Origin: Saccharopolyspora montiporae
GTDB lineage: Bacteria > Actinomycetota > Actinomycetes > Mycobacteriales > Pseudonocardiaceae
NCBI RefSeq assembly: GCF_015209505.1
Contig: NZ_JADEYC010000018.1
Coordinates: 186,001-250,000 of the forward strand
Length of the DNA: 64,000 nt
Direction: 5' to 3'
Shown here: positions 1 to 7,860 of the stretch, in pieces
Layout of the letters: each line of letters starts with the position of its first letter
Position numbering within the stretch: the first letter of the stretch is position 1
Program-made: the position numbers and the translations under genes
Notes under the pieces: model-generated
Told to the model about the DNA's origin: nothing
Database searches by the model: none
The model's input: the letters and a program-made list of their open reading frames with translations, nothing else

Positions 1-604
1 GCGCCCCGTGGAACAGGACGTCGATGCGCGTGCGGATGATCGGCAGCGGATCTGCCTCGGGTTCGTCGAGGCGGACGCTGACCAGCGCGGGCAGCAGCAT
101 CCGCGCGAGTTCGTCCACCGGAACGCGCAGGTCCGCCGCTTCCGGCCGCAGCAGGTCGGCCAGGGCGGCGGAGAGTTCGGCGATGAACCGGGCGCGGACG
201 TCGGCGGGATCGGGTTCGTCCGCGCGTCCGTGCGTGCGGTGGACGTCGTATCCGGTGGTGACCAGCGCGCGCATCAGCTGCCCGAGGTGCGCGAAGTGGT
301 CGTTGATGAGCAGCGCCGCTTCGGCGAGCCGGGTGCTGGTGTCCGAGTCCGGGGCGACCTCGTGGATCCGGGTGCGGAGCTGGTCGCTGCGCATCGCTTC
401 CTGGATGCACGCGCGCAGCAGTTCGTCCTTGTCGCCGAACGCGCGGAAGACCGTTCCCTCGGCGATGCCCGCGGCGGTGGCGATCTGCCGGGTGGTCACC
501 GCGGCGCCGTGTTCGGCCAGCAGCGGGAGGGCGGCCTGGACGATGGCGTCCCTGCGGTCCTGCTGGGTCATGGCCGGCGCGCGTCGCCGGGGTTGCGGGC
601 TCAC
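1..604 (-). CDS. TetR-family transcriptional regulator (partial)
   Basis: The C-terminal end and stop codon lie beyond the left window edge; about 200 residues are readable. The N-terminal DNA-binding helix-turn-helix is clear, with TRQIATAAGIAEGTVFRAF as recognition region, followed by a helical ligand-binding domain. I chose the GTG at 604, which gives a start MSPQPRRRAPAMTQQDRR; the arginine-rich RRRAPAM arm is common in actinobacterial TetR proteins. An ATG at 571 is the alternative. A near-perfect GAGTGAG/CTCACTC dyad sits 15 bases upstream, so autorepression is likely. No divergent target gene follows it on the other strand, so any target may lie off the left edge in the same transcript. 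Ligand unknown. Confidence 0.85.
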   Translation of the reverse strand, partial: MSPQPRRRAPAMTQQDRRDAIVQAALPLLAEHGAAVTTRQIATAAGIAEGTVFRAFGDKDELLRACIQEAMRSDQLRTRIHEVAPDSDTSTRLAEAALLINDHFAHLGQLMRALVTTGYDVHRTHGRADEPDPADVRARFIAELSAALADLLRPEAADLRVPVDELARMLLPALVSVRLDEPEADPLPIIRTRIDVLFHGA

Positions 605-618
605 CGAGCCAGGTTATG

Positions 619-634
619 GAGTGAGTGCTCACTC
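619..634. promoter_or_regulatory. Putative TetR operator
   Basis: The sequence GAGTGAG-TG-CTCACTC is a perfect dyad with 7-base arms and a 2-base centre. It lies just upstream of the GTG start of the TetR gene, where the promoter should be. Size and symmetry fit a TetR dimer site, so autoregulation is inferred. No binding data can be read from the sequence. Confidence 0.6.
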
Positions 635-864
635 ATTCAACGGGTTGTGCCCGCTCTCACTCGGGGGCCGCGCAGCGCCACCGGAGTGCACCGGGCTTCG
701 GGGGGAGGTGCCCGGTGCTTCGGGGTGGACCGATGGCGCTGCGCGGTGACGCCGGCGTCGCTCGCCGGACGGGGGTCTCTGCTGCGGGAACGCCGTCCCG
801 CTCGGCACCGCTGCGCGGGTGGGGCGCGCGGTCCAGGCGCGAATGTGCGCCGGACCGCGGGGGA

Positions 865-1221
865 TCAGGCCGAGGCGGCCAGCCAGCTGGAATTCCCCGC
901 GTGCGTGGGGATCCAGCACCCGTGGGCGCGGGTTCCCACGTCGGGGGCCGGATCGGCCAGGCCCAGCAGTGCGTCGATCACGTGCCGCGCGGGTCCCGAG
1001 GTGCGCCACAGCACCTTCTTCGGGAACAGCACATCGGGCTCGTCCCCGGGCACGCGCGCCGCATCGGCGTCGTCCTCGCCGAACAGCTGCAGGATGTCGA
1101 TCACGCCGCGGTGCGGTCGGATGCCGACCACGGCGACCAGTTCACCCGTGGAATCCCGCGGGTGCGCGAACTGGAAATCCTTGGCGACCAGCGACTGCAG
1201 GCCGTCGGTAATCTGTCTCAT
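865..1221 (-). CDS. Conserved hypothetical protein, 118 aa
   Basis: A soluble protein starting MRQITDGLQSLVAKDFQFAH and ending WLAASA. It has no signal peptide or membrane segment. The ATG at 1221 has a GGTGG sequence a few bases upstream. It follows the DUF397 gene on the same strand after about 50 bases, so the two may be co-transcribed. The composition (GELVAVVGIRPHRGVIDILQLFGED, then a basic FPKKVLWRTSGPARHVIDALLG) looks like a real folded protein and not an antisense shadow. I do not recognise the family and cannot assign a function. Confidence 0.6.
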   Translation of the reverse strand: MRQITDGLQSLVAKDFQFAHPRDSTGELVAVVGIRPHRGVIDILQLFGEDDADAARVPGDEPDVLFPKKVLWRTSGPARHVIDALLGLADPAPDVGTRAHGCWIPTHAGNSSWLAASA

Positions 1222-1273
1222 GGGCCACCACCGATTCGTCGGGCGTCCCGTCACCGGGCATGGCTGCCGCGGT

Positions 1274-1510
1274 TCAGGCGATCAGGTCGTCGAACTCGCC
1301 GTCCTTGGCTCCGTGCACGAACGCTGCGATCTCCTCCCTGGTGTAGACCAGGGCAGGGCCATCGGGAAAACGCGAGTTGCGCACGGCGATCCCGCCGTCG
1401 ATCAGTGATGCCACCTCGACGCAGTTGCCCACTGCGCCGCTGTACCTGCTCTTGCGCCACGCGACGTCGCTCAGCACCTGGGCAGGCACACCGTTCTGGA
1501 TTTCAGACAT
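1274..1510 (-). CDS. DUF397 domain protein
   Basis: A 78-residue DUF397 protein. The family signature is visible: AWRKSRYSG (residues 18-25), GNCVEVA, then IAVRNSRFPDGPALVYT with the conserved strand D-S/R-x-x-P-D-G-P-x-L, and a C-terminal helix with FVHGAKDGEFDDLIA. The ATG at 1510 follows GGGGAT. DUF397 genes in actinobacteria typically sit beside an XRE/DUF5753 regulator, as here, and pairs such as WhiJ and its partner are linked to developmental control or suspected toxin-antitoxin behaviour in Streptomyces. The upstream region carries a palindrome-filled promoter described separately. The biochemical role of DUF397 is not known. Confidence 0.88.
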   Translation of the reverse strand: MSEIQNGVPAQVLSDVAWRKSRYSGAVGNCVEVASLIDGGIAVRNSRFPDGPALVYTREEIAAFVHGAKDGEFDDLIA

Positions 1511-1551
1511 CCGAAATCCCCTCACTCTCCCCGACTTCTTTGCACGGCCAT

Positions 1552-1618
1552 CTGCACGTGCAGCTGACCGTGCACGAAAAGCTAGCAGGTGCACCTGCAC
1601 GCGTGAATGCACGTGCAT
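1552..1618. promoter_or_regulatory. Cluster of four GTGCAC/CACGTG-type palindromes
   Basis: Four perfect palindromes lie in 67 bases: CTGCACGTGCAG (1552-1563), CGTGCACG (1569-1576), GCAGGTGCACCTGC (1585-1598) and ATGCACGTGCAT (1607-1618). Their centres are 15, 19 and 21 bases apart, about one and a half to two helical turns. They occupy the promoter and 5' leader of the DUF397 gene and are probably bound by the adjacent XRE regulator. This is an inference from position and symmetry. Confidence 0.55.
1579..1607 (-). promoter_or_regulatory. Promoter of DUF397 gene with operator in spacer
   Basis: On the minus strand TTCACG (1602-1607) and TAGCTT (1579-1584) are separated by exactly 17 bases. 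The spacer is almost wholly the 14-base perfect palindrome GCAGGTGCACCTGC (1585-1598). A bound dimer there would block RNA polymerase. The assignment rests on position and hexamer spacing; the hexamers themselves are only moderate matches. Confidence 0.5.
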
Positions 1619-1732
1619 CCGGATTGAGATGTTGATCACCGAGGAAATGCGTACCGTGATCAGTGCAGCGGAGCGAAGGCGACTCGCGGTGATCACCGGG
1701 CGGAGCGCGCGGCCGGTTGTGACCCCGGGAGC

Positions 1733-1764
1733 GCGGGGAAGTCGACCTGCGGGGAAGTCGACCT
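1733..1764. repeat. 16-base tandem duplication
   Basis: The unit GCGGGGAAGTCGACCT occurs twice in direct succession, then a partial third copy GCGGGAAAG follows. It sits in the 300-base gap between the XRE and DUF397 genes. It may be simple replication slippage. Each unit contains a GTCGAC palindrome, so a regulatory role is possible but unsupported. Confidence 0.7.
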
Positions 1765-1811
1765 GCGGGAAAGCCGGAACGGCGGGACGAACCGAACTGC
1801 CGCGGATCAGC

Positions 1812-2672
1812 TCACTTCAGCGCGGCGCGCAGCGTCTTGCGCGTGTCCTCCGGGGTCTGCGCGTCGGCGGTGAGCCGGTGGCTGGCCTTGCTGTACACCT
1901 CGACCTCGTCCGGCTTGTCCAGGTACAGCGCACCGCAGAGGTGTTCCAGGTAGACGATGTCCGGGATCTCCGGTTCGGCGAACCGCAGCAGGGTGAACGC
2001 GCCTTCCGCGGTGGAGCGGCCGAGCGCGAACGGCAGTACCTGCAGCGTGATCGTCGGGCGCGAGGTCAGCTCCAGCAGGTACTCGATCTGCTCGCGCAGG
2101 ACGTCCGGGCCGCCGATCGGTCGGTGCAGGATCGATTCGTCGATGATCGCCCACAGTCGCGGGCTGTCCGGCTGGGACAGCAGGCGCTGCCGCTGCCTGC
2201 GCAGCGTGACCCGGCGGTCGATCTCCCCGGGTGTGGCCTCCGGGCGCCCCTGGGTGGCCACGGCCCGCGCGTACGCCTCGGTCTGCAGCAGGCCCGGCAC
2301 GAACTGGATTTCGTAGGTCTGGATCCGCGAGGTCGACTCCTCCAGGCCCACGTAGTCCTGGAACCAGGTCGGCATCAGGTCGTTGTAGCGGTGCCACCAG
2401 CCCGGTTCGTTCGAGCGGCGGACCATGTTCAGGAAGGCTTCGCGCTCGTCGTCGTCGGTGACCGCGTAGAGGGTCAGCAGGTCGGCGACATCGCGTTCCT
2501 TGAAGCCGACACGGCCGAGCTCCAGCCTGCTGATCTTGGAACCGGATCCGCGGATCGCGTCTCCCGCGTCGTCCCGGGAGATGCCGCTGGCCTCGCGCAA
2601 CCTGCGCAGCTGGTTTCCCAGCACCAGTCGGCGAGCGGTGGGGCCGCTGGCCGTGGCACTGTCCGTGGCCAA
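1812..2672 (-). CDS. XRE-family regulator with DUF5753
   Basis: A 286-residue DNA-binding protein. Residues ~15-75 form an XRE helix-turn-helix (LGNQLRRLREASGISRDDA, then GSGSKISRLELGR), and the remainder is a DUF5753 domain, recognised by WFQDYVGLEE, YEIQFVPGLLQTEAYARA and IDESILHRPIGG. This two-domain form is the usual partner of DUF397 proteins. The start is a TTG at 2672, chosen because GGAGGTAGCGAG precedes it with good spacing. It probably binds the palindromes in the downstream 1552-1618 interval. What signal DUF5753 senses is unknown. Confidence 0.9.
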   Translation of the reverse strand: MATDSATASGPTARRLVLGNQLRRLREASGISRDDAGDAIRGSGSKISRLELGRVGFKERDVADLLTLYAVTDDDEREAFLNMVRRSNEPGWWHRYNDLMPTWFQDYVGLEESTSRIQTYEIQFVPGLLQTEAYARAVATQGRPEATPGEIDRRVTLRRQRQRLLSQPDSPRLWAIIDESILHRPIGGPDVLREQIEYLLELTSRPTITLQVLPFALGRSTAEGAFTLLRFAEPEIPDIVYLEHLCGALYLDKPDEVEVYSKASHRLTADAQTPEDTRKTLRAALK

Positions 2673-2802
2673 CTCGCTACCTCCAGTCGAAAGGGTCTGC
2701 CGATCCGATGTCGCGTTCCAGCGCGGAAACGTTACCCGCAGATCCCAGGCGGAGCCACCACCGAGCCGGGCGACATCGCAGAGCCGGACCGGTTGCCGCC
2801 GG

Positions 2803-3228
2803 TCAACCGCGTTGCGTGCTGATCCGCGGCGGGTGCTCGCGCCAGGAGGCGGTGACCGACGAGGTCTGCTCGCCGCGGCGGAATTCCACGCGCAGCCATC
2901 CGTCCCCTTCCCGGGTCTGCACGCCGTGGCCGGGCCGGGGTACCGCCGAGACGAGATCGGCGCCGTCGGCGCGGACGGCCAGCACGGCCCGGCCGCCGTC
3001 CACGTCGTAGTTGCGGATGTCCGGCGGTTGCGCGGGATCGGTCTGCGCGGCGTCCGGTCCGGCGGGCGGCTGCGAGGTCGGGTCCGCGCCGGCGACGGGC
3101 AGCGGACCGGGGCGCTCGATCACGGTGTCCCGGATGACGTCGCGCACGCCGAGCCAGGTGAGCGTTCCCGCCGCGGTGGTCGCGGCCAGCCACGCCCCGA
3201 AGTAGGTGAGGACTCGTCTCGTGCGCAC
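2803..3228 (-). CDS. Single-pass membrane protein, hypothetical
   Basis: A 141-residue protein starting with a GTG at 3228. A basic MRTRRVL start is followed by one hydrophobic segment (residues ~7-28) that would anchor it in the membrane, then a proline-rich linker (~40-70) and an extracytoplasmic region of about 70 residues. It reads divergently from the two-component system at 3373, so the exported part could be a target or accessory of that system; this is only positional. I do not recognise the family. Confidence 0.65.
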   Translation of the reverse strand: MRTRRVLTYFGAWLAATTAAGTLTWLGVRDVIRDTVIERPGPLPVAGADPTSQPPAGPDAAQTDPAQPPDIRNYDVDGGRAVLAVRADGADLVSAVPRPGHGVQTREGDGWLRVEFRRGEQTSSVTASWREHPPRISTQRG

Positions 3229-3372
3229 GGTGCGGACATCCTCGCCGCCGCCCGCCGCACGGTGCAAACCGCCCGCCGGACGCGTCCGGTGCGCTGCACG
3301 GCAGGGGTGGCGGGCACCGCGCGCTAGACCGGAAGGGCTAACGATCTGGTGACGCGAGGTAGCGTCCCGCGT

Positions 3373-4050
3373 ATGGCTGTGGTTCTGGTTGTGGAGGATG
3401 ACCCGGTCGTGCGAGCCGCGTTGATCCGCGATCTCACCGCACGTGACTGGGTGGTGCGCAGCGTCGGGACCGCGCTGGCCTCGCTGCGCGAGGTGGCCGA
3501 ATACCCGCCGGACGTGGTCATCCTGGACCTCGGCCTGCCGGACCTGGACGGCGGCGAGACGCTGAAGATGATCCGCGGTGTTTCCGACGTGCCGACCATC
3601 GTGGCCACGGCCCGGGACCAGGAGACCGAGATCGTGCGGCTGCTGCGCGCGGGAGCGGACGACTACGTGGCCAAACCCTTCTCCAGCGAGCACCTCAACG
3701 CGCGCATCGAAGCGGTGCTGCGTCGGGCGCGCGGCTCGGCGCCCGCCCAGCGGCTCGACGTCGGCGAACTGCGGGTGGACCTGGACAGCAGGGTCGCCCG
3801 GCTGGCCGGCGGCGAGCTGGAACTCACCCGCCGCGAGTTCGACCTGCTGGCCTACCTCGCCGCGCGGCCGGGCAGGGTCGTCGCGCGCCGCGAGCTGTTG
3901 GCCCAGGTGTGGCGGCAATCCTACGGCGACGACCAGACCATCGACGTCCACCTGTCCTGGCTGCGGCGCAAGCTCGGCGAAAGCGCGGCCGAGCCCCGCT
4001 ACCTGCACACCGTGCGCGGCGTCGGGGTGAAGCTGGTGGAGCCGGGGTGA
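3373..4050 (+). CDS. OmpR-family response regulator
   Basis: A 225-residue DNA-binding response regulator. The receiver domain (1-115) has the acidic pair E8-D9-D10, phospho-acceptor D52 in ILDLGLPDLDG, and K101 in the VAKPF motif. Residues ~130-225 are a winged helix of OmpR type (LTRREFDLLAYLAARPG, then the YLHTVRGVGVKL wing). The ATG at 3373 is preferred to an upstream start because it begins directly with the receiver strand AVVLVVEDD. The stop overlaps the GTG of the downstream histidine kinase, so the pair is translationally coupled. The signal is not identifiable. Confidence 0.93.
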   Translation: MAVVLVVEDDPVVRAALIRDLTARDWVVRSVGTALASLREVAEYPPDVVILDLGLPDLDGGETLKMIRGVSDVPTIVATARDQETEIVRLLRAGADDYVAKPFSSEHLNARIEAVLRRARGSAPAQRLDVGELRVDLDSRVARLAGGELELTRREFDLLAYLAARPGRVVARRELLAQVWRQSYGDDQTIDVHLSWLRRKLGESAAEPRYLHTVRGVGVKLVEPG

Positions 4051-5378
4051 GGCGCGCGCTCGCTCTGGTGGCGCTGGCCGCGACGTCGATGGTGTGCCTG
4101 TCCTTCCTCGTGCCGCTCGGCCTGATGATCAAGGAGATGGCCCGCGACCGCGCGATGTCCGATGCCGAGCGGCAGGCGGTGGCGCTGGCCCCGGTCCTGG
4201 CGACCACCGGTGACCACGAACTGATCCGCCGGGCCGTGGCCAGCACGGCGGCCGGGCACCAGGACCGCCTCGCCGTCTACCTGCCGGACGGCGGGGTCGT
4301 CGGCCAGACCCGGGTCGGCGCAGGTCAGGTGCATCTGGCCATGGCGGAGGTGCGTACCGACGAGGTGGAGCTGCCGGGCGGCACCGCGTTCGTGCAGCCG
4401 ATCGCGCTGGAAGGCGACCGCACCGCGCTCGCCGAGGTCTTCGTGCCCGCCGAGGAGCAGACGCGCGGGGTGCTGCGCGCGTGGCTGGTGCTCGCCGGGG
4501 TCGGGGTCGCGCTGGTGGCCGGATCGGTCGTGGTCGGCGACCGGCTCGCCGCCCGGGTGGTGCGCTCCGCCGGACGGCTGGCCGATGCGTCCAAATCGCT
4601 CGGTGCCGGGGATCTGTCCGTGCGGGTGCACCCGAGCGGGCCGCCCGAGCTGGCCGAGGCCGGGCAGGCGTTCAACACGATGGCCGACCGGGTGCGCCAG
4701 CTGCTGGCCGCCGAGCGGGAGATGGCCGCGGACCTCTCGCACCGGTTGCGCACCCCGCTGACCGCGCTGCGGCTCAACGCCGAAGCGCTCGGGGACGGGC
4801 CGGCCGCCGAGCAGACCCGGGACGCGGTGGACCGGTTGGAGCGCGAGATCGATGTGGTGATCACGAGTTCGCGCAGGCCGGACGCGGGCGGCGAGTCGGA
4901 GTGCGATGCGGCGGAGCTGCTGCGCGAACGGCTGGAGTTCTGGTCGGCGCTGGCCGAGGACCAGCAGCGGACCTGGTGCCTGCGCGGTGCCGAGCAGCCG
5001 GTGCAGGTCCCGCTCGCCCGCGCCGATCTCGCCGCGGCCGTGGACGCGGTGGTGGGCAACGTTTTCCGGCACACGCCGGAACGCACCGAATTCGCGGTAT
5101 CGCTGCAGCGCAGCGATGGTGTGGTCGGTCTGGTCGTCGAGGACGCGGGGCCCGGTGTGGCCGGATCCACCGGTGCGGTCCGGCGCGGGCACAGCAACGC
5201 GGGTTCCACCGGCCTCGGGCTGGACATCGTGCGCCGCATCGCCGAATCCACCGGCGGCAGGCTCAGCGTGGATCGGTCGAGCCTGGGCGGCGCGCGGGTG
5301 TGCATGTGGTTCTGGCAGCGCCCGGCGGCACCGAAGCGTTCGCGCCGCCGGGATCGCCGCTCCGATCCGGCGGGTTGA
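4047..5378 (+). CDS. Two-component sensor histidine kinase
   Basis: A 443-residue membrane sensor kinase that overlaps the regulator stop codon by a GTGA junction. Transmembrane helices lie at ~4-27 and ~145-165 and enclose an extracytoplasmic sensor of about 115 residues. A HAMP segment follows, then the H-box DLSHRLRTPLTAL with H232, and an ATPase domain with VVGNVFRHTPERTEF (N-box), VEDAGPGV (G1) and STGLGLDIVRRIAESTGG (G2). All catalytic elements are present. The sensor domain has no motif I recognise. Confidence 0.92.
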   Translation: MRRALALVALAATSMVCLSFLVPLGLMIKEMARDRAMSDAERQAVALAPVLATTGDHELIRRAVASTAAGHQDRLAVYLPDGGVVGQTRVGAGQVHLAMAEVRTDEVELPGGTAFVQPIALEGDRTALAEVFVPAEEQTRGVLRAWLVLAGVGVALVAGSVVVGDRLAARVVRSAGRLADASKSLGAGDLSVRVHPSGPPELAEAGQAFNTMADRVRQLLAAEREMAADLSHRLRTPLTALRLNAEALGDGPAAEQTRDAVDRLEREIDVVITSSRRPDAGGESECDAAELLRERLEFWSALAEDQQRTWCLRGAEQPVQVPLARADLAAAVDAVVGNVFRHTPERTEFAVSLQRSDGVVGLVVEDAGPGVAGSTGAVRRGHSNAGSTGLGLDIVRRIAESTGGRLSVDRSSLGGARVCMWFWQRPAAPKRSRRRDRRSDPAG

Positions 5379-5430
5379 GGTGCGCCACGCGCGGCCGGGA
5401 GCGTCGGTGCCCCCGGTTACCCTCGGCGCC

Positions 5431-6228
5431 GTGCTGACTGTGTCGACCGTGAACGTCAACGGATTGCGTGCGGCCGCGAAGAAGGGCCTGCAGGAATGGC
5501 TGGCCGAGACCACGGCGGATGTGGTCTGCATGCAGGAGACCCGCGCCGAACCCGAGCAGCTGCCCGCGGCGGTCCGCGAACCCGAGGGCTGGTTTCCGCT
5601 GCTGGCGCCGAGCGCCACTGCCAAGGGGCGCGCCGGGGTCGCGGTGTACAGCAGGACCGAGCCGCAGAGCTCGCGGATCGGTTTCGGTTCCGCGGAGTTC
5701 GACGAAACGGGCCGCTACGCCGAGATCGACCTGCCGGGTCTCGTGGTCGGCAGCCTCTACTTGCCCAGCGGGGAGGTCGGCACGCCGCGCCAGGACGAGA
5801 AGGAACGCTTCATGAAGGAGTTCCTGACCTACCTGCGCGATCTGCGCGACCGCGCTGCTGCGGAGGACCGGGAAGTCCTGGTGTGCGGCGATTGGAACAT
5901 CGCGCACCGCGAAATCGACCTGAAGAACTGGAAGGCCAACCGCAAAGAAGCCGGATTCCTGCCCGAGGAGCGGGCGTGGATGGACGAGGTGTTCGCCGGC
6001 GGATACGTGGACGTCGTGCGCCTGCTGCACCCGGAAGGACCCGGTCCGTACTCGTGGTGGTCCTACCGCGGTCGCGCCTTCGACAACGACTCCGGATGGC
6101 GTATCGACTACCAGGCTGCCTCGGAAGGTCTTGCGGCCCGCGCGGTTTCGGCGCACGTGGAGAAGGCCCCCAGCTACGACCAGCGCTGGAGCGACCACGC
6201 CCCGGTCACGGTCGCGTTCGACGTGTGA
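5431..6228 (+). CDS. xth: Exodeoxyribonuclease III
   Basis: A 265-residue member of the exonuclease III / AP endonuclease family. It acts in base-excision repair, cutting at abasic sites and trimming 3' ends. The fold motifs are present in order: VNVNGLRAA, the metal-binding MQETR, GDWNIAH, WRIDYQ and the catalytic SDHAPV near the C-terminus. The GTG at 5431 gives the normal family length and begins immediately with the first strand (VLTVSTVNVNG). It follows the kinase gene after about 50 bases on the same strand, with no obvious functional link. Confidence 0.93.
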   Translation: MLTVSTVNVNGLRAAAKKGLQEWLAETTADVVCMQETRAEPEQLPAAVREPEGWFPLLAPSATAKGRAGVAVYSRTEPQSSRIGFGSAEFDETGRYAEIDLPGLVVGSLYLPSGEVGTPRQDEKERFMKEFLTYLRDLRDRAAAEDREVLVCGDWNIAHREIDLKNWKANRKEAGFLPEERAWMDEVFAGGYVDVVRLLHPEGPGPYSWWSYRGRAFDNDSGWRIDYQAASEGLAARAVSAHVEKAPSYDQRWSDHAPVTVAFDV

Positions 6229-6363
6229 GGGCGGCGGGTGCGGTGCGCGGTCCCGGCCCGCGCCGACGGGCAATGCACCGCGCATTCCTGGGATACCGCG
6301 CACAACGTCCTGGCCGACGGTCCGGAAGGCGTGCTCGCGCTCATCGAGGACGTGTGCCGGGAC

Positions 6364-6996
6364 TCAGTCGTCGTCCTCGTCGAGCCCGCCCTGCGCCAGC
6401 TCCTGCTCGGTGACCACCTCGACGCTGCCGAACGCTCCGCGCGCATCCACGACGACCTCGCGCTGGGCGCCACCGGCGCACGCCTGCAGGCATTCGGTGC
6501 TGCCGAGCAGCATCATGCCCGATGTGCGCGCCCGGACGTCGTCCGGCACGACGACCTCGGTGCTGCCGAACAGCACGCCGACCTGCACCCGTTCCTGTCC
6601 CTGCACCACGTGCACCACCCGGCTGCCGAACACGGCGGCACCGTCGTCGGAGGTGACGATCGCGCCCCCGGCGAACAGGCCCGCCACCACCAGCAGCGCG
6701 GTGCCCAGCCCGCCGGTGATCGCCCGGTACACCCGGGAGCCGCGCCGCTCCGCGGGTGCGGAGGAGGCGGACGCCGGTTCCTCCGCGACGGTGAGCTCCG
6801 GGTCCGGTGGGAGGTCCCGGGTCAACGGTTCCAGGTCGCTGCGCGTCCGAGCCGCCCACGCCCGCCCGGAGCGCTCCACGTACTCGTCCGAGGTCACCAT
6901 GCCCTGGGACAAGGCGCGCTGCAGCCGCTCATCGACCGCGCGTCGTTCGGCGTCGCCCACGCGCATCTCGCGCTGATCGTCTCGATCGGCAGCCAA
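6364..6996 (-). CDS. DUF1707 membrane protein with LiaF-like C-terminus
   Basis: A 210-residue protein. Residues ~9-62 are a DUF1707 domain (RVGDAERRAVDERLQRAL, GMVTSDEYVER), a short motif thought to be DNA-binding-like or an adaptor in actinobacteria. One transmembrane helix follows at ~92-114. The C-terminal ~80 residues (VQVGVLFGSTEVVVPDDVR) have the beta-helical repeat pattern of LiaF-type cell-wall stress proteins. The TTG at 6996 is chosen because GGAGGGGG lies just upstream. A role in envelope sensing is inferred from the domains only. Confidence 0.8.
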   Translation of the reverse strand: MAADRDDQREMRVGDAERRAVDERLQRALSQGMVTSDEYVERSGRAWAARTRSDLEPLTRDLPPDPELTVAEEPASASSAPAERRGSRVYRAITGGLGTALLVVAGLFAGGAIVTSDDGAAVFGSRVVHVVQGQERVQVGVLFGSTEVVVPDDVRARTSGMMLLGSTECLQACAGGAQREVVVDARGAFGSVEVVTEQELAQGGLDEDDD

Positions 6997-7229
6997 CGGT
7001 CCCCCTCCGGATCAGCCGGTGCTCCTCCCGGCGTACCGCTGCAGTATCGCCGGTCGGCAGGACGGCGGTAGGCCCGGCTTTCGCGCGGCGTCGGTGAGCT
7101 GCGATGGAACCACCGGGGTGTATGGGGCGGGCGAGTTGTGCTCCGGGCCACCACCGGGCGCGACGTCTCGGCTTCGTCGGGCCGCGCCGACTACGGTGCG
7201 CCGCGCAGCCGACCCGAGCGGAGCCGATC

Positions 7230-7859
7230 ATGGACCCGAACTTCTACGTCACGGCGCGCGTCCCGCCGGTTCCCGACCCGCAGACCGGCGAACCGTGGCC
7301 GCCGCGCGCTCCGCTGCTGGGCGGCGCGCAGCCGAAACCGGCCGGGGACGTCGACCGCATCCCCGAGCACCTGGCGTCGCCGCCGGAGGACCAGGGACCC
7401 GTCCTGGCCCGATACGTGCACACGTTCCGCTGGGAGAAGGGGGCGGCGCTCTACGGCCTGCTGGTGGGTGGCGCGCTCACGCTCGGAGATCTGCTCTTCG
7501 GCGGCGAGGGGTCCGTGGGCTGGTTCCTCGGCCTGCTGCTGGCCGGGTGGTCGGTGTGGGAGCAGTACCGCCACCGCGGTTCCTCCGCCACGGCCGGGGC
7601 CGAATGGCTGCGCAACCAGCACGGGTGGGTCCGGGTGAACGAACTGGTGCGCATCGGGATGTCGGTGTGGCGCGCGCCGGGTGAGCTGTTGCTGGAGGAC
7701 CGGGACGGCAGGTCGCTGCGCATCAGCGCGCGGGAGGTCGTGGCCAGCCAGCAGCTGTGGGACCTCGTGTACAACGGGATGCGCCGTTCGATCGTGCTCG
7801 GTGCGGCCGAGATCGATCGCGGAGTGTGGCAGTTCCTGCAGCTGCCCGACCGCAGGTAG
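7230..7859 (+). CDS. Membrane protein, hypothetical, 209 aa
   Basis: The ATG at 7230 follows a GAGCGGAG ribosome site. A soluble N-terminal ~75 residues rich in proline precede two closely spaced hydrophobic helices (ALYGLLVGGALTLGDLLF and GWFLGLLLAGWSVWEQY, ~85-120). The C-terminal ~85 residues (VNELVRIGMSVWRAPGELLL, LQLPDRR) look like a cytoplasmic beta-rich domain similar in feel to bacterial PH-like membrane proteins. It converges on the FAD reductase with a single base between stop codons. Function unknown. Confidence 0.7.
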   Translation: MDPNFYVTARVPPVPDPQTGEPWPPRAPLLGGAQPKPAGDVDRIPEHLASPPEDQGPVLARYVHTFRWEKGAALYGLLVGGALTLGDLLFGGEGSVGWFLGLLLAGWSVWEQYRHRGSSATAGAEWLRNQHGWVRVNELVRIGMSVWRAPGELLLEDRDGRSLRISAREVVASQQLWDLVYNGMRRSIVLGAAEIDRGVWQFLQLPDRR

Positions 7860-7860
7860 C

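Noticed and set aside
6238..7071. A 277-codon frame on the plus strand
   Set aside because: It is antisense to the DUF1707 gene, which has a clear domain, membrane helix and ribosome site.
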